IMG/VR virus record: IMGVR_UViG_3300009008_000017
Location: 1-64,000 of that record
Origin: a virus
Reading direction: 5' to 3' (one strand)
DNA: 64,000 bases
The first letter of the stretch is position 1, and each line of letters begins with the position of its first letter. A program made the translations under genes and the position numbers. Shown here piece after piece: positions 19,354 through 28,059 of this stretch. The notes under the pieces were generated by a model. It saw only the letters and a list, made by a program, of their open reading frames with translations. It did no database searches and had not been told where the DNA came from.

Positions 19354-20957
19354 TGGCTTCTAAGCCAGGAAAACAAGCTCAAGTAAAAGAGATCATCCAG
19401 TGCGGAAAAGACTCTCTTTACTTCATGCAAAAATATGTAAAGATCCAGCATCCCACTAGAGGTTTGATCTCATTTGACACGTTTCCATTTCAAGATGACT
19501 GTGTCACGCATTTTAACGATAATCGATTTAATGTTATTCTCAAGTCCCGACAGCTAGGGCTCTCCACCCTGGTCGCGGCCTACGCATTATGGATGGGGAT
19601 CTTCCAGCGAGACAAGAACATACTGGTTATTGCGACAAAGCTTTCAGTCGCTCAAAACTTCATTAGAAAAGTCAAGGTAATGCTGAGGTCACTACCTCCG
19701 TGGCTTGTATTACCTGAAGTTACCGCTGATAACAAGCAGACAATAGAGTTTAGTCACGGCTCAGTTATCAAGGCTATTCCAACCTCCGATGATGCAGGTC
19801 GTTCTGAAGCGCTGTCGCTTCTCATTATAGATGAGGCCGCATTCGTTAAGAACTTTGATACGCTGTGGATGGGTTTATATCCTACCTTATCCACAGGTGG
19901 TCGAGCCATTGTTCTCTCTACTCCAAATGGCGTGGGCGGTCAATATCATAAGCTCTACACAGAAGCAATGTTAGGTGAGAATGAGTTTAACTCAATTAAC
20001 TTACCCTGGAGCGTGCATCCAGAGAGAGATGAAGAGTGGTTCCAGAGAGAAACTCGCAACATGTCAAAGAGGCAGATTGCCCAAGAGCTTCTGTGTGACT
20101 TTGTGGCATCAGGTGAGACATTTCTTCAATCTGATCATCTTGAGTGGATTAGGGAGAATATTCGAGAGCCAAGAGAAAGAAAATTTGAAGACAGGAATTT
20201 GTGGGTCTGGGAGAACCCATTGTCTGCTCACAAGTATGTAATGTCTGCAGACGTCTCTCGAGGAGATGCAAAGGATTATTCCACATGCCACGTCATCGAT
20301 GTTACGACATCGGAAATTGTCGCTGAATACAAAGGTAAAATACCACCAGATAGATTTGGGGAAATGCTAGATGATCTAGGGCGTCAGTACAACAATGCTT
20401 TACTAGCCCCTGAAAACAACACCTTTGGCTACACTACTGTTATGAAACTAAAAGAGCTTAATTACCCTAATCTTTACTATCAAAAAGCCCGCGGTGTTTA
20501 CCTGGGAAGCTACACACCCCAGTCTGAGAAAGAAGTGGGTGGATTTTCCACGCAAGGACAGTCTCGAGTTCAAATTATTTCTAAGCTCGAAGAGATGATT
20601 CGTAACAAGATGCTTAAGACATACTCACAGCGCCTTTATGATGAGCTTAAAACCTTTGTCTGGAAAGGGCAAAAACCCCAGGCAATGAAAGGCCAGCACG
20701 ATGATCTCGTGATGAGCTTAGCGATTGGAACCTGGCTTTTCGATATATACGGAGGCGGTGGCGGATCGTCTAATTCTGACCTTAACGAAGCAATGATCGC
20801 AGCAATGTCTACGGAGTCTCGTCCTGCCTCTGATCTTTCTCAAGATAGAAGAGCACCGTTCCCTACCAACCCATTCAAACCTGTCCAGCAAGAATCGTGG
20901 GAAAAGGGTAATAAAGGGTTTGACCCTAAGAGAGATTATGACTGGTTGCTTAAATAG
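19353..20957 (+). CDS. Terminase large subunit (gp17-like)
   Basis: This 534-residue DNA-packaging motor starts at ATG 19353. The ATPase domain shows a degenerate Walker A SRQLGLST (65-72), normal for terminases, and Walker B LLIIDEAAF with D160-E161, followed by the coupling motif IVLSTPNG. The C-terminal RNase H-fold nuclease is marked by MSADVSRGDAKDYST and, near the end, HDDLVMSLAIG. It would cut concatemers and pump DNA through the portal encoded by the next gene. Family assignment is firm. Confidence 0.93.
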   Translation: MASKPGKQAQVKEIIQCGKDSLYFMQKYVKIQHPTRGLISFDTFPFQDDCVTHFNDNRFNVILKSRQLGLSTLVAAYALWMGIFQRDKNILVIATKLSVAQNFIRKVKVMLRSLPPWLVLPEVTADNKQTIEFSHGSVIKAIPTSDDAGRSEALSLLIIDEAAFVKNFDTLWMGLYPTLSTGGRAIVLSTPNGVGGQYHKLYTEAMLGENEFNSINLPWSVHPERDEEWFQRETRNMSKRQIAQELLCDFVASGETFLQSDHLEWIRENIREPRERKFEDRNLWVWENPLSAHKYVMSADVSRGDAKDYSTCHVIDVTTSEIVAEYKGKIPPDRFGEMLDDLGRQYNNALLAPENNTFGYTTVMKLKELNYPNLYYQKARGVYLGSYTPQSEKEVGGFSTQGQSRVQIISKLEEMIRNKMLKTYSQRLYDELKTFVWKGQKPQAMKGQHDDLVMSLAIGTWLFDIYGGGGGSSNSDLNEAMIAAMSTESRPASDLSQDRRAPFPTNPFKPVQQESWEKGNKGFDPKRDYDWLLK

Positions 20958-20980
20958 CTTTACAAAACCCACAAAAGATT

Positions 20981-20990
20981 ATATTTATTT
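20981..20990 (+). promoter_or_regulatory. Putative late promoter before the portal gene
   Basis: ATATTTATTT lies 50 bases before the portal start in a 73-base gap. It matches the AT-rich box found before many of the head and tail genes in this window. Activity is inferred. Confidence 0.45.
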
Positions 20991-21030
20991 GACGTAGTGC
21001 TCACTACCTCTAATGTAGGAGCGGCAAAGA

Positions 21031-22926
21031 ATGGCCGAAAACGATAATTTCTTTAATAGGCTCACCAGGCTCTTTAGATCTGGCCCACTTGTTAAGAGAA
21101 AAGTTAAAGCAGCGAGAGCTCCCAACATGGGAACTCTTCTCCAGCAGTTTCAAAAATCTCAAAGTCACGTTTACGCAAACGCGATCAGCGCATACGGGAT
21201 GTACGATCGCATGTCCCGATATGCCGACTTCCAGGAAATGGAAGCAACTCCTGAGATTGCATCTGCTCTCGACATCTATGCAGATGAGTCCGTATCACAA
21301 GATGAGGTCGGACGCTGCTTGCACATCTATTCAGAGAATGATAAGATTAGAAGGGTTTTAGAGGAGCTTTTTTATGACAACCTCAACATCGACTTCAATC
21401 TTAATCCATGGGCAAGAAATCTTTGTAAGTACGGGGACTTCTTTCTCTTTCTAGACATATCTCCAGAATACGGTGTCCTGAACGGGATTCCGATCCCTGT
21501 TAATGAGATCGAACGCGAAGAAGGCTTTGATCCTGATGATCCGATGGCAGTGCGATTCCGGTGGGTAACTCAAGGAAATAAGATTCTTGAGAACTGGCAG
21601 ATCGCCCACTTTAGGCTTTTAGGTAACGATGCATTTCTCCCCTATGGCTCTTCTGTTATCGAACCAGCACGAAGGATTTGGCGACAGCTTATCCTCATTG
21701 AAGATGCAATGCTTGTTTATCGCGTGATTCGTTCACCGGAACGACGGGTTTTTAAAATCGATGTCGGAAACGTTCCACCAGAAGAAGTTCAAAACTACAT
21801 GCAGCAGGCGAAGTCTGCGCTTAGAAGCTCGCAAGTTGTAGACAAAACTACGGGACGTGTCGATCTTCGCTACAACCCGCTTTCAGTTGATGAAGATTAT
21901 TTCCTTCCCGTCCGCGGCCAAGCAGATGGTACTGCTATCGATACACTTGCAGGCGGGCAGAACACCACAGCTATTGAGGATGTTGAGTACATCCAAAAGA
22001 AACTTTTTGCGGCACTTAAGGTTCCAAAGGCTTACTTGGGCTACGACGAAATGCTTAGCTCTAAAGCAACATTGGCCCAAGAAGATATTCGTTTCTCTAG
22101 GACGATCAACAAGGTCCAAAGGGTCATGATATCAGAGCTTAACAAGATCGCAGCTGTTCATCTTTATGCTAACGGCTTTGACGGAGAAGATCTTGTAGAC
22201 TTCACTCTTAAGCTTTCAAATCCATCAACCATAGCACAACAACAAAAGCTTGAGCTCTTTAGAACAAAGTTCGAAATCGCCGGCCAATCACCTGAAGGTA
22301 TGCTTTCTAGAGACTTCTTGAGAAAACGTGTTCTCGGTCTTACAAACGAAGAAATCAAGATGATTGAAGAGCAAAAAGAAGAAGATAAGATGCGTGATCT
22401 GGAGGTTGAAGCTATTACGCTTCCTGAGACTGAAGGTGAAGCTGCATCCCCTGCAGGCATTGACTTAGGCGAGGAAGAACCTGCCCCACCCGAAGAAGAA
22501 GATCTTGAGACAGCACAAGAGAAAAAGGGTGATGACTTACTTTTAGGGACTGATGATGTTCCCCAAGAGGAAGCAGAAGAAAAGCCGGCAAAATCCGAAA
22601 AGCCTGTAAAAGCAAGCTCAAATGTAAAGGGGCCCAACAAGCCACGATCAGCTAACAAAGCGTTTGATGGAAGAGTTTATCAACTGAGGCCGCAAGGTTC
22701 CCCGGGATACACAAGCTCTAAGAAAGAAAGATACATTAATAACAGTCTTGGTGACAAGGAAGCTATTAGCCCAGACTTAAGTGTTAGGTTCGAAAGTCAA
22801 GTGAATAGACAAAACCAGATGTCTGCACAGCTCAAACAGACTTTAAAAAGCCTTGAGAAAAGCATAGGTAATATAGGAAAGTCCTCTGCTTTGCTCGTTG
22901 AGGGAGATAATGATGACGAGACATAA
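21031..22926 (+). CDS. Portal protein (gp20-like)
   Basis: This 631-residue protein fits the T4 gp20 portal family: MEATPEIASALDIYADES near the N-terminus, ARNLCKYGDFFLFLD, and IQKKLFAALKVPKAYLGYDE with SSKATLAQEDIRFSRTI in the stem/wing region. The C-terminal ~170 residues are low complexity and very acidic (Glu/Pro rich), then basic, longer than in T4. It forms the dodecameric vertex through which terminase loads DNA. A good Shine-Dalgarno (TAGGAGCGG) precedes ATG 21031, and a putative late promoter lies 41 bases upstream. Confidence 0.92.
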   Translation: MAENDNFFNRLTRLFRSGPLVKRKVKAARAPNMGTLLQQFQKSQSHVYANAISAYGMYDRMSRYADFQEMEATPEIASALDIYADESVSQDEVGRCLHIYSENDKIRRVLEELFYDNLNIDFNLNPWARNLCKYGDFFLFLDISPEYGVLNGIPIPVNEIEREEGFDPDDPMAVRFRWVTQGNKILENWQIAHFRLLGNDAFLPYGSSVIEPARRIWRQLILIEDAMLVYRVIRSPERRVFKIDVGNVPPEEVQNYMQQAKSALRSSQVVDKTTGRVDLRYNPLSVDEDYFLPVRGQADGTAIDTLAGGQNTTAIEDVEYIQKKLFAALKVPKAYLGYDEMLSSKATLAQEDIRFSRTINKVQRVMISELNKIAAVHLYANGFDGEDLVDFTLKLSNPSTIAQQQKLELFRTKFEIAGQSPEGMLSRDFLRKRVLGLTNEEIKMIEEQKEEDKMRDLEVEAITLPETEGEAASPAGIDLGEEEPAPPEEEDLETAQEKKGDDLLLGTDDVPQEEAEEKPAKSEKPVKASSNVKGPNKPRSANKAFDGRVYQLRPQGSPGYTSSKKERYINNSLGDKEAISPDLSVRFESQVNRQNQMSAQLKQTLKSLEKSIGNIGKSSALLVEGDNDDET

Positions 22927-23746
22927 TAAAAAAAGAAACTCTGGCCTTCTTTACGAGTTTTTAGTAAGAAAGATTTCTCGATCTTTAGTGGAGGGCGACA
23001 ATAGTAGCGCCAACATTTCTAAGAATATTCTAAAAAAATATTTTTCTACTGGGACCGAAGTTCACAAAGAGTACAGGCTTATCAATGCTCTTGTTAATGT
23101 TCCCGTAGGAAGTGAGGCTGTTGCACAAGCAGTTTTACAGGAAGCAAGAAATGCATCACGCAGGTTCGACTCTAAGATGCTGAGGACTGAGAAAGATAAT
23201 TTGATAAGAGAGATAAATCATGAATTTGGGCCTGAGGCAGTCTATGCTGAATCAGTTCCAGACTATAAGTCATATGCTACGGCTTCTACTCTTGTGAAGT
23301 ACTGGAGAGAAGAAAAGGAACTTGATCTTAGTACAGTCGTTAGATACGAAAAAGTTCTTATCGAATCTTTGGCACGCCCCCTTGAAGAAAAAATAATAGA
23401 GGAAGCAGATCCTCAAGTTGACAATCTCGTAGTCAAAGTTGCGACTGATAAGATGCAAAGAAAATATGAGACAAGACTGAATAAAACGCAATCAGATCTT
23501 ATCAATCTTTACGCAGTTGAAAACAAGCACGATGCCACGAGAGAGATGATTGAGGGCATCGTAGAAAGCACGCTGGCAAATTTAAAAGCTTACGGTGCAT
23601 CCCAAAATGAAAGTTTTGCAAGCAAGGTTCAAAGCGTATCTGAAAGCATTAGAAGCCTCAATATCGAAGAAGTCAATGATACCCTTATTGCTAAAACCCT
23701 GGAGATCGTTGAGCTAAATGAAGAATTACAGGGAGCTATAAAATGA
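22913..23746 (+). CDS. Conserved head-module protein, unknown
   Basis: I place the start at ATG 22913, six bases after AGGGAG, rather than at the TTG 15 bases earlier; it overlaps the portal end by 14 bases. The protein (~277 aa) opens with MTRHNKKRNSGLLYEFLVRK and is otherwise helical and charged, with no membrane segment or metal site. I recall similar openings in T4-like phage head modules but no assigned function. It lies between portal and prohead protease, where T4 has prohead core genes 67 and 68, so a prohead core role is plausible but unproven. Confidence 0.6.
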   Translation: MTRHNKKRNSGLLYEFLVRKISRSLVEGDNSSANISKNILKKYFSTGTEVHKEYRLINALVNVPVGSEAVAQAVLQEARNASRRFDSKMLRTEKDNLIREINHEFGPEAVYAESVPDYKSYATASTLVKYWREEKELDLSTVVRYEKVLIESLARPLEEKIIEEADPQVDNLVVKVATDKMQRKYETRLNKTQSDLINLYAVENKHDATREMIEGIVESTLANLKAYGASQNESFASKVQSVSESIRSLNIEEVNDTLIAKTLEIVELNEELQGAIK

Positions 23747-24366
23747 AATTATTGACCGAGTGCATGACATTTGAATATGATTCGAATCTTATTAAAGAGC
23801 AGGCGCAAACTGAGGATGGTAGATTTCTTATGAAGGGAGTTTTGCAGAAAGCAAATACTCTTAACCAGAATGGGCGAGTTTATCCCCTTGATATTCTCCG
23901 GAGAGAGGTGCAGAACTACCAGCGATTTATCGATGAAGGTAGAGCTCTTGGCGAACTAGATCACCCGGATACTTCTGTTGTTGAACTAAAGAATGTTTCT
24001 CATGTAATTCGAGAAGCACATATGGATGGCGACATCTGCTACGGAACTCTTGAGGTCCTAGATACACCGAACGGGCAAATATTAAAGAGCTTGGTTGAGA
24101 GTGGTATCAAGATAGGCATTTCTTCTCGCGGCGTAGGCTCTACGCGAAGCGAAGGCGGCCACCAAGTTGTTCAAGATGATTTCCAATTAATTTGCTGGGA
24201 TATCGTGTCAGAGCCTTCAACACCAGGTGCCTTCGTAATGAAGGAAGGTAGAGACCTAACACCGGATGAGATCGCCCAGGTTCAAGCTTATTTTGGTCCA
24301 GGAGACAAGATCAACCGGATCATGAATTCAATTTTAGAATGGAATGGAGACGCAAATGCCTCTTGA
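23743..24366 (+). CDS. Prohead core protease (gp21-like)
   Basis: This 207-residue serine protease of the T4 gp21/herpesvirus-assemblin type has the nucleophile region IGISSRGVGS and the catalytic His in ALGELDHPDTSVV, in the usual order (His before Ser). It would cleave scaffold, capsid and core proteins during head maturation, typically after a Leu/Ile-x-Glu motif. It overlaps the preceding gene by four bases (ATGA). Candidate substrates in the window are the scaffold at 26607 and the capsid protein at 28060. Confidence 0.88.
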   Translation: MKLLTECMTFEYDSNLIKEQAQTEDGRFLMKGVLQKANTLNQNGRVYPLDILRREVQNYQRFIDEGRALGELDHPDTSVVELKNVSHVIREAHMDGDICYGTLEVLDTPNGQILKSLVESGIKIGISSRGVGSTRSEGGHQVVQDDFQLICWDIVSEPSTPGAFVMKEGRDLTPDEIAQVQAYFGPGDKINRIMNSILEWNGDANAS

Positions 24367-24811
24367 TTACCCAAACTGGGGCGCAGGTGATGTCCCATCT
24401 TACCAACTCTCAGGTGTGCCATTTGTTACATCATCAAATGGTGCTGAAGTGAGCACAACCCCAGTCAAGGTACAATTACCTGGCGTCTCAAGATTTCTAG
24501 TTATTAAAGAAACCGCAGGCCAGGATCTGAGAGTAGGCTTTTCCGTTGCTGGTGTCAACGGCACCGGAGGCGTTTCTGGCTCGGTTCCTACGAATCCAGC
24601 TGGTGGTGAGTCTGCTGCTGACAGAAGAAACTATTTTGTCGTAGAAGCTAATACTACTTCTCCCCGACTAGAGATTAGATGCAAGACCCTTTACTTCCGT
24701 CGCGACGGTTCCTCCGACGCCGGATTTTCCATCATCGCAGGAATCACACCAATAGGTACCAGCCAGTTCCCGCCTCTGACAGGATCCAGCGGATATGACG
24801 GGATCGGATAA
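24356..24811 (+). CDS. Probable head-associated structural protein
   Basis: I choose ATG 24356, which has GGAG six bases upstream; an in-frame ATG at 24344 lacks one. The 151-residue chain is beta-rich and Gly/Ser/Thr-rich, with LPGVSRFLVIKETAG, LRVGFSVAGVNG and ending FPPLTGSSGYDGIG. I recall small proteins of this look in head modules of T4-like phages, but no precise role. It overlaps the protease stop and the next gene's start. Confidence 0.55.
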   Translation: MPLDYPNWGAGDVPSYQLSGVPFVTSSNGAEVSTTPVKVQLPGVSRFLVIKETAGQDLRVGFSVAGVNGTGGVSGSVPTNPAGGESAADRRNYFVVEANTTSPRLEIRCKTLYFRRDGSSDAGFSIIAGITPIGTSQFPPLTGSSGYDGIG

Positions 24812-25227
24812 TGAAATTGACCCGAGCTAAGCTTAAAGATCTTATAAAAGAATGCATTGTTGAAGTGCTAGCTGAAGGGCTTGGTGGAGCAACCTTGACC
24901 GAGGCTTCTGTGAAAGCAAAGCCGGCCAGAAATCATAAGAAAACACACACGCATACTCGGCGCAAGGCTTTGGATTCTATAAAATTCGACCAGCGAGTAA
25001 ATGAGGCTGCATCATCAATGACCGCAGATCCCGTAATGCAATCTATCTTTTCAGATACAGCAAAAACAACCCTTCAAGACCAGCTCCAGCACACGCATAA
25101 TTCTCCTTCCATCCCCCCGGGCGCTGATGCTGCAACACGTGCTGCAGCCCTTTCCACGCCCGAGGATCTTTTTGAAGGATCTTCTAATTGGGCTACCCTG
25201 GCATTTAATGACGGCATCAACAAATAA
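24811..25227 (+). CDS. Small prohead protein with candidate capsid-targeting N-terminus
   Basis: This 138-residue protein starts at ATG 24811, overlapping the previous stop. Its first 22 residues form a basic amphipathic helix (MKLTRAKLKDLIKE onward) ending in VLAEG, which fits the L-x-E cleavage consensus of T4-type gp21 proteases followed by a small residue. T4 delivers internal proteins into the head by such a short N-terminal sequence that gp21 then removes. The rest is polar and His/Thr-rich. Function is unknown; a head-internal protein is my inference. Confidence 0.5.
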   Translation: MKLTRAKLKDLIKECIVEVLAEGLGGATLTEASVKAKPARNHKKTHTHTRRKALDSIKFDQRVNEAASSMTADPVMQSIFSDTAKTTLQDQLQHTHNSPSIPPGADAATRAAALSTPEDLFEGSSNWATLAFNDGINK

Positions 25228-25247
25228 TTTCAAGTTTGTTTTGAGAG

Positions 25248-25256
25248 TATATTTAC
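25248..25256 (+). promoter_or_regulatory. Putative late promoter
   Basis: TATATTTAC lies 27 bases before ATG 25275 in the short gap after the preceding gene. It matches the AT-rich box seen before other structural genes here. Confidence 0.5.
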
Positions 25257-25274
25257 TACCGTTAGGAGAATCCT

Positions 25275-25772
25275 ATGGCACGCAATAAATTTTCTCACAA
25301 TAGCATGGGGAACCTTATAGAGGTTCGAAACCCTTCTAATCCCGGTCTTCCCGGAAATAGAAATGACGCTACGCTTAAAGAAGCTTTCGGATCTTCTCCG
25401 ATCTATTCTCCTGGTGCAGACAATACTGTTAAGAAGCAGTTTGAAAATCTAGTAATGCAAGGTGTCCTTGTAGGGGAGGGCCGCAAAGGATCTGGTTTTG
25501 GATTTTCCATTTTTAATAGAGACTTTGTCGATGCTCCTGAAGTTGAGGGAGTTGAGAAAGATAACAGTGGAGCCGCCGTGGCAAGTCCATACGTTCCTAA
25601 TGTTGCATCACCAAACTCTTCGGGACAAGTTGAAAAAGTTGTTGTTCCAAACCGACCTGCAGGCGGAGATTTTGTAGGTGACAGCTTAAGAGATCCAAAA
25701 AGCACCTCGGCAGATATTTCTAACGTGAAGATAGGTTCTTATGGTCTTGGCGTAAGCTCAAACCAGAGTTAA
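25275..25772 (+). CDS. Unknown head-module protein (165 aa)
   Basis: Starts at ATG 25275 with AGGAGA seven bases upstream, behind a putative late promoter. The sequence is Gly/Ser/Asn/Pro-rich, with little predicted regular structure and no recognised motif. It is flanked by prohead genes and probably cotranscribed with the next three genes. It could be a minor head or core protein, but no function can be assigned. Confidence 0.55.
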   Translation: MARNKFSHNSMGNLIEVRNPSNPGLPGNRNDATLKEAFGSSPIYSPGADNTVKKQFENLVMQGVLVGEGRKGSGFGFSIFNRDFVDAPEVEGVEKDNSGAAVASPYVPNVASPNSSGQVEKVVVPNRPAGGDFVGDSLRDPKSTSADISNVKIGSYGLGVSSNQS

Positions 25773-25781
25773 TATTTTTTA

Positions 25782-26345
25782 ATGTCAGCACTTTATGAAG
25801 CATACGTAAGCTTTCCGCGCTATGACGCACGAAGCGGGCTTGGTTATGGTGCTGCAGATTCTGCTGTAAAACCAGGCCTATCAGTCGGAAAACCGATGTC
25901 AATGCCTGGGCTCTATCCCTACAAAGAGCCTCCCACAGACGTCGATGACGACGGAGAAGACCTTCCCGCCAAGGACAAAAAGAAGGTAATTAATAAAGTG
26001 GGTGGCATTACTCGTATTAACGATCCTTTTTCTAGTAACTGGGTAGATAGAGGCGCTTTTGTTAACTGGGCAACTCGCCTTGATTTATACGAAGCAAGAA
26101 ACGCAGTAGACTTAGAGGACGTTGTAAGAGGACTCGAGGGAAGTAGTTCAACAGGTGGCATGAGTCAATTTGTTGCTATGGGAAATGGGGCGGGAATTTA
26201 TAAGACCCGGTATGGAAAAACAATAGGAATGGATATAGGCGGCAGGCCACAATCATATTCTGCGACAAAGACAACAAAGAAGATACCTCCATCTTTATCA
26301 GACTTTATCAAAGACTATCTAAGGGATGAAGATGAAGAGATCTAA
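25782..26345 (+). CDS. Unknown head-module protein (187 aa)
   Basis: ATG 25782 follows the previous stop by nine bases without a strong Shine-Dalgarno. The chain begins MSALYEAYVSFPRYDARSGL, has an acidic/basic switch near residue 50 (DVDDDGEDLPAKDKKK) and ends in an acidic tail. No recognised domain. Its last 14 bases overlap the small bS21-like gene, suggesting coupled translation. Unknown function. Confidence 0.55.
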   Translation: MSALYEAYVSFPRYDARSGLGYGAADSAVKPGLSVGKPMSMPGLYPYKEPPTDVDDDGEDLPAKDKKKVINKVGGITRINDPFSSNWVDRGAFVNWATRLDLYEARNAVDLEDVVRGLEGSSSTGGMSQFVAMGNGAGIYKTRYGKTIGMDIGGRPQSYSATKTTKKIPPSLSDFIKDYLRDEDEEI

Positions 26346-26559
26346 GAAGTTTCCCGCAGAATATGGTGTCGTTGTAAGGTCTAGACCAAGAGAAAGTACC
26401 GACAAATTAATTGCCCGTTTTAAGAGGATGTATAAGCGCTCTGGGTTACAAACTGAAGTAAGAGAAACGTATATGCAGCGCTTTATGTCAAGATCAGAGA
26501 AAAAGAGAATGAAAAAAAATAGAGCAAAGAGAAGGGCTCTGAAAAACAGCAAAGGGTGA
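26332..26559 (+). CDS. bS21-like ribosomal protein
   Basis: This is a very basic 75-residue protein. AGGG six bases upstream favours ATG 26332 over the ATG two codons earlier. The pattern is that of bacterial ribosomal protein S21: VVRSRPRESTDKLIARFKR, MYKRSGLQTEVR, then a Lys/Arg-rich helix SRSEKKRMKKNRAKRRA. In E. coli S21 the corresponding parts are ALRRFKRSCEKAG, then VRRREFYEKPTTERKRAKA. Cellular bS21 sits near the 3' end of 16S rRNA and aids initiation. Phage-encoded bS21 is known from pelagiphages and huge phages. Here it lies between prohead genes, so it is likely made late. The alternative is a basic prohead core protein that resembles S21 by composition. Confidence 0.72.
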   Translation: MKRSKKFPAEYGVVVRSRPRESTDKLIARFKRMYKRSGLQTEVRETYMQRFMSRSEKKRMKKNRAKRRALKNSKG

Positions 26560-26576
26560 TTTTTTCTTCGAATAAT

Positions 26577-26586
26577 CATATTTAAC
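26577..26586 (+). promoter_or_regulatory. Putative late promoter before scaffold
   Basis: CATATTTAAC lies in the 38-base gap before the scaffold gene, 30 bases from ATG 26607, and matches the recurrent AT-rich box. Confidence 0.5.
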
Positions 26587-26606
26587 AGTGTAGATGGGTG
26601 AGGACT

Positions 26607-28028
26607 ATGACCAGTAATCTCTATGAAGAAGCCATTGCAGATGCTCGAAAGTTACGTGAGATAGCTGAGCAAAATGCTAAAAATGCGATCATTGAATCGA
26701 TAACACCAAAAATTCGTGACTTAATAGAATCCCAAATAATTGGGGACGAAGTGGATTTTGACGAATCTGATATCATAGAAGAAACAGCTGCTCAGGCTTC
26801 TCAAGATGATGATCAAGAATTCGATATGACTCCCGAAGCTGCGCAAGAGCTCAGGACCATGCTTGAAAACGATTCGCCTGAAGAGCAGGACGCTCCACCC
26901 GATCCCAATAGCGAAGAAGCTTCAATAGTTTCTTCTGCCGCTTATATCAAAGAATGCAATGAGTACATCGAGACAGTCCGCGAAGTACTCGAAAAAGTCA
27001 GGGGAACTAACCCGGCTGAACTTAATGAACAGGACTTACAAAAATATTTGGCTCTGGTCGCAATATCAGACCGAGCAGTTAATAAATTATCCGAAATGAT
27101 GGCAACCGCCGAAGGTATGCAAATCTTCGAAGGTGTCATCCAGAACTCTCAAGATCAGATTCACAACTTTAAAAAGGAGATAAAAGAAATGAAGAGATCA
27201 CTAAGGGACCTATTGTCCGAGGAAGTTATAACCATAGAGCTGGATCTCGGTGAGGATGCCGTAGTGGATTCTGAAGAAATCTCAGTTAAGGTTAAAGAAG
27301 AAGAGCCCCCACTTATCGACGCCGAAGCCGGCGAAGACGAAGAAGAGGGCGACGAAGATGTCGATGTCGAAGAAGTCGATGTCGATGTCGATGTCGATGT
27401 CGAAGAAGACAAAGTCAAAGTCGGAGAGCTTGAAGAGATGATCCTTGAGCTTGAAGAGGAAGAGGAAGAGGAAGAAGACATGGAAGAAGATGACATGATG
27501 GAAGGCCTCGACGACGACACTGTTCTTGAAATTGACGAAAACATGCTGCGCGAGGAGCTCGCTAAGATTATGCAAGAAAGCGAAGAGTCCGCAGAAGAAG
27601 TTATTGAAGAAGCCTCGGAAGAGGAAGAAGTATTAGAAGAAACGGCCGAGTCAGTCGCCACCGAGCAAAATGACGAACTCCAAGCCGAGATAGAGAGCTA
27701 TCAGAGCGCAGTTGCTGACCTCCAGTCACAACTCGCCGAGATGAGCTTGTTTAACGCGAAGCTGCTCTACACCAATAAGCTGCTAATGAATAGCGATCTC
27801 AGCCAGACCCAACGGGCACAGGCCATAGAAACGCTCGATGACGCCGCAAGCTTGCGAGAGGTGAAGCTTCTATTTAAGACTCTTACAGAGTCATTTAGTA
27901 AGCGCGCAGAGGATAAAACATCTTCTCGCAATATCGGCGGCGCAAGTCGTCCAACCAAGTCTGCATCAATGAACTTGAATGAGTCCACCGAGGCTAATCG
28001 ATGGGCATTGCTGGCAGGCATAAAGTAA
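26607..28028 (+). CDS. Prohead scaffold protein (gp22-like)
   Basis: I prefer ATG 26607, with GGTGAGG just upstream, over the GTG three codons earlier. The 473-residue protein is strongly acidic and almost entirely helical, with a central run of alternating Asp-Val and Glu clusters (residues ~250-325) and a C-terminal coiled coil (~350-420). Its position directly before the major capsid gene and after the protease module is that of T4 gp22. The scaffold forms the prohead core and is degraded by the gp21 protease. Assignment rests on composition, helical character and synteny rather than conserved residues. Confidence 0.75.
   Translation: MTSNLYEEAIADARKLREIAEQNAKNAIIESITPKIRDLIESQIIGDEVDFDESDIIEETAAQASQDDDQEFDMTPEAAQELRTMLENDSPEEQDAPPDPNSEEASIVSSAAYIKECNEYIETVREVLEKVRGTNPAELNEQDLQKYLALVAISDRAVNKLSEMMATAEGMQIFEGVIQNSQDQIHNFKKEIKEMKRSLRDLLSEEVITIELDLGEDAVVDSEEISVKVKEEEPPLIDAEAGEDEEEGDEDVDVEEVDVDVDVDVEEDKVKVGELEEMILELEEEEEEEEDMEEDDMMEGLDDDTVLEIDENMLREELAKIMQESEESAEEVIEEASEEEEVLEETAESVATEQNDELQAEIESYQSAVADLQSQLAEMSLFNAKLLYTNKLLMNSDLSQTQRAQAIETLDDAASLREVKLLFKTLTESFSKRAEDKTSSRNIGGASRPTKSASMNLNESTEANRWALLAGIK
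27357..27401 (+). repeat. GTCGAT hexamer tandem repeat in scaffold gene
   Basis: Near-perfect tandem GTCGAT/GATGTC hexamers, at least four consecutive perfect copies from 27375, encode alternating Asp-Val in the acidic tract of the scaffold. The DNA-level perfection suggests recent slippage expansion. Confidence 0.8.
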
Positions 28029-28059
28029 AGAAAACTTTAAAATCTAAGGGAGATTTATA

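Noticed and set aside
27161-27661. Long minus-strand open frame, Ser-rich
   Set aside because: It is the antisense shadow of the Asp/Glu-rich scaffold tract; no ribosome site, and every supported gene is on the plus strand.
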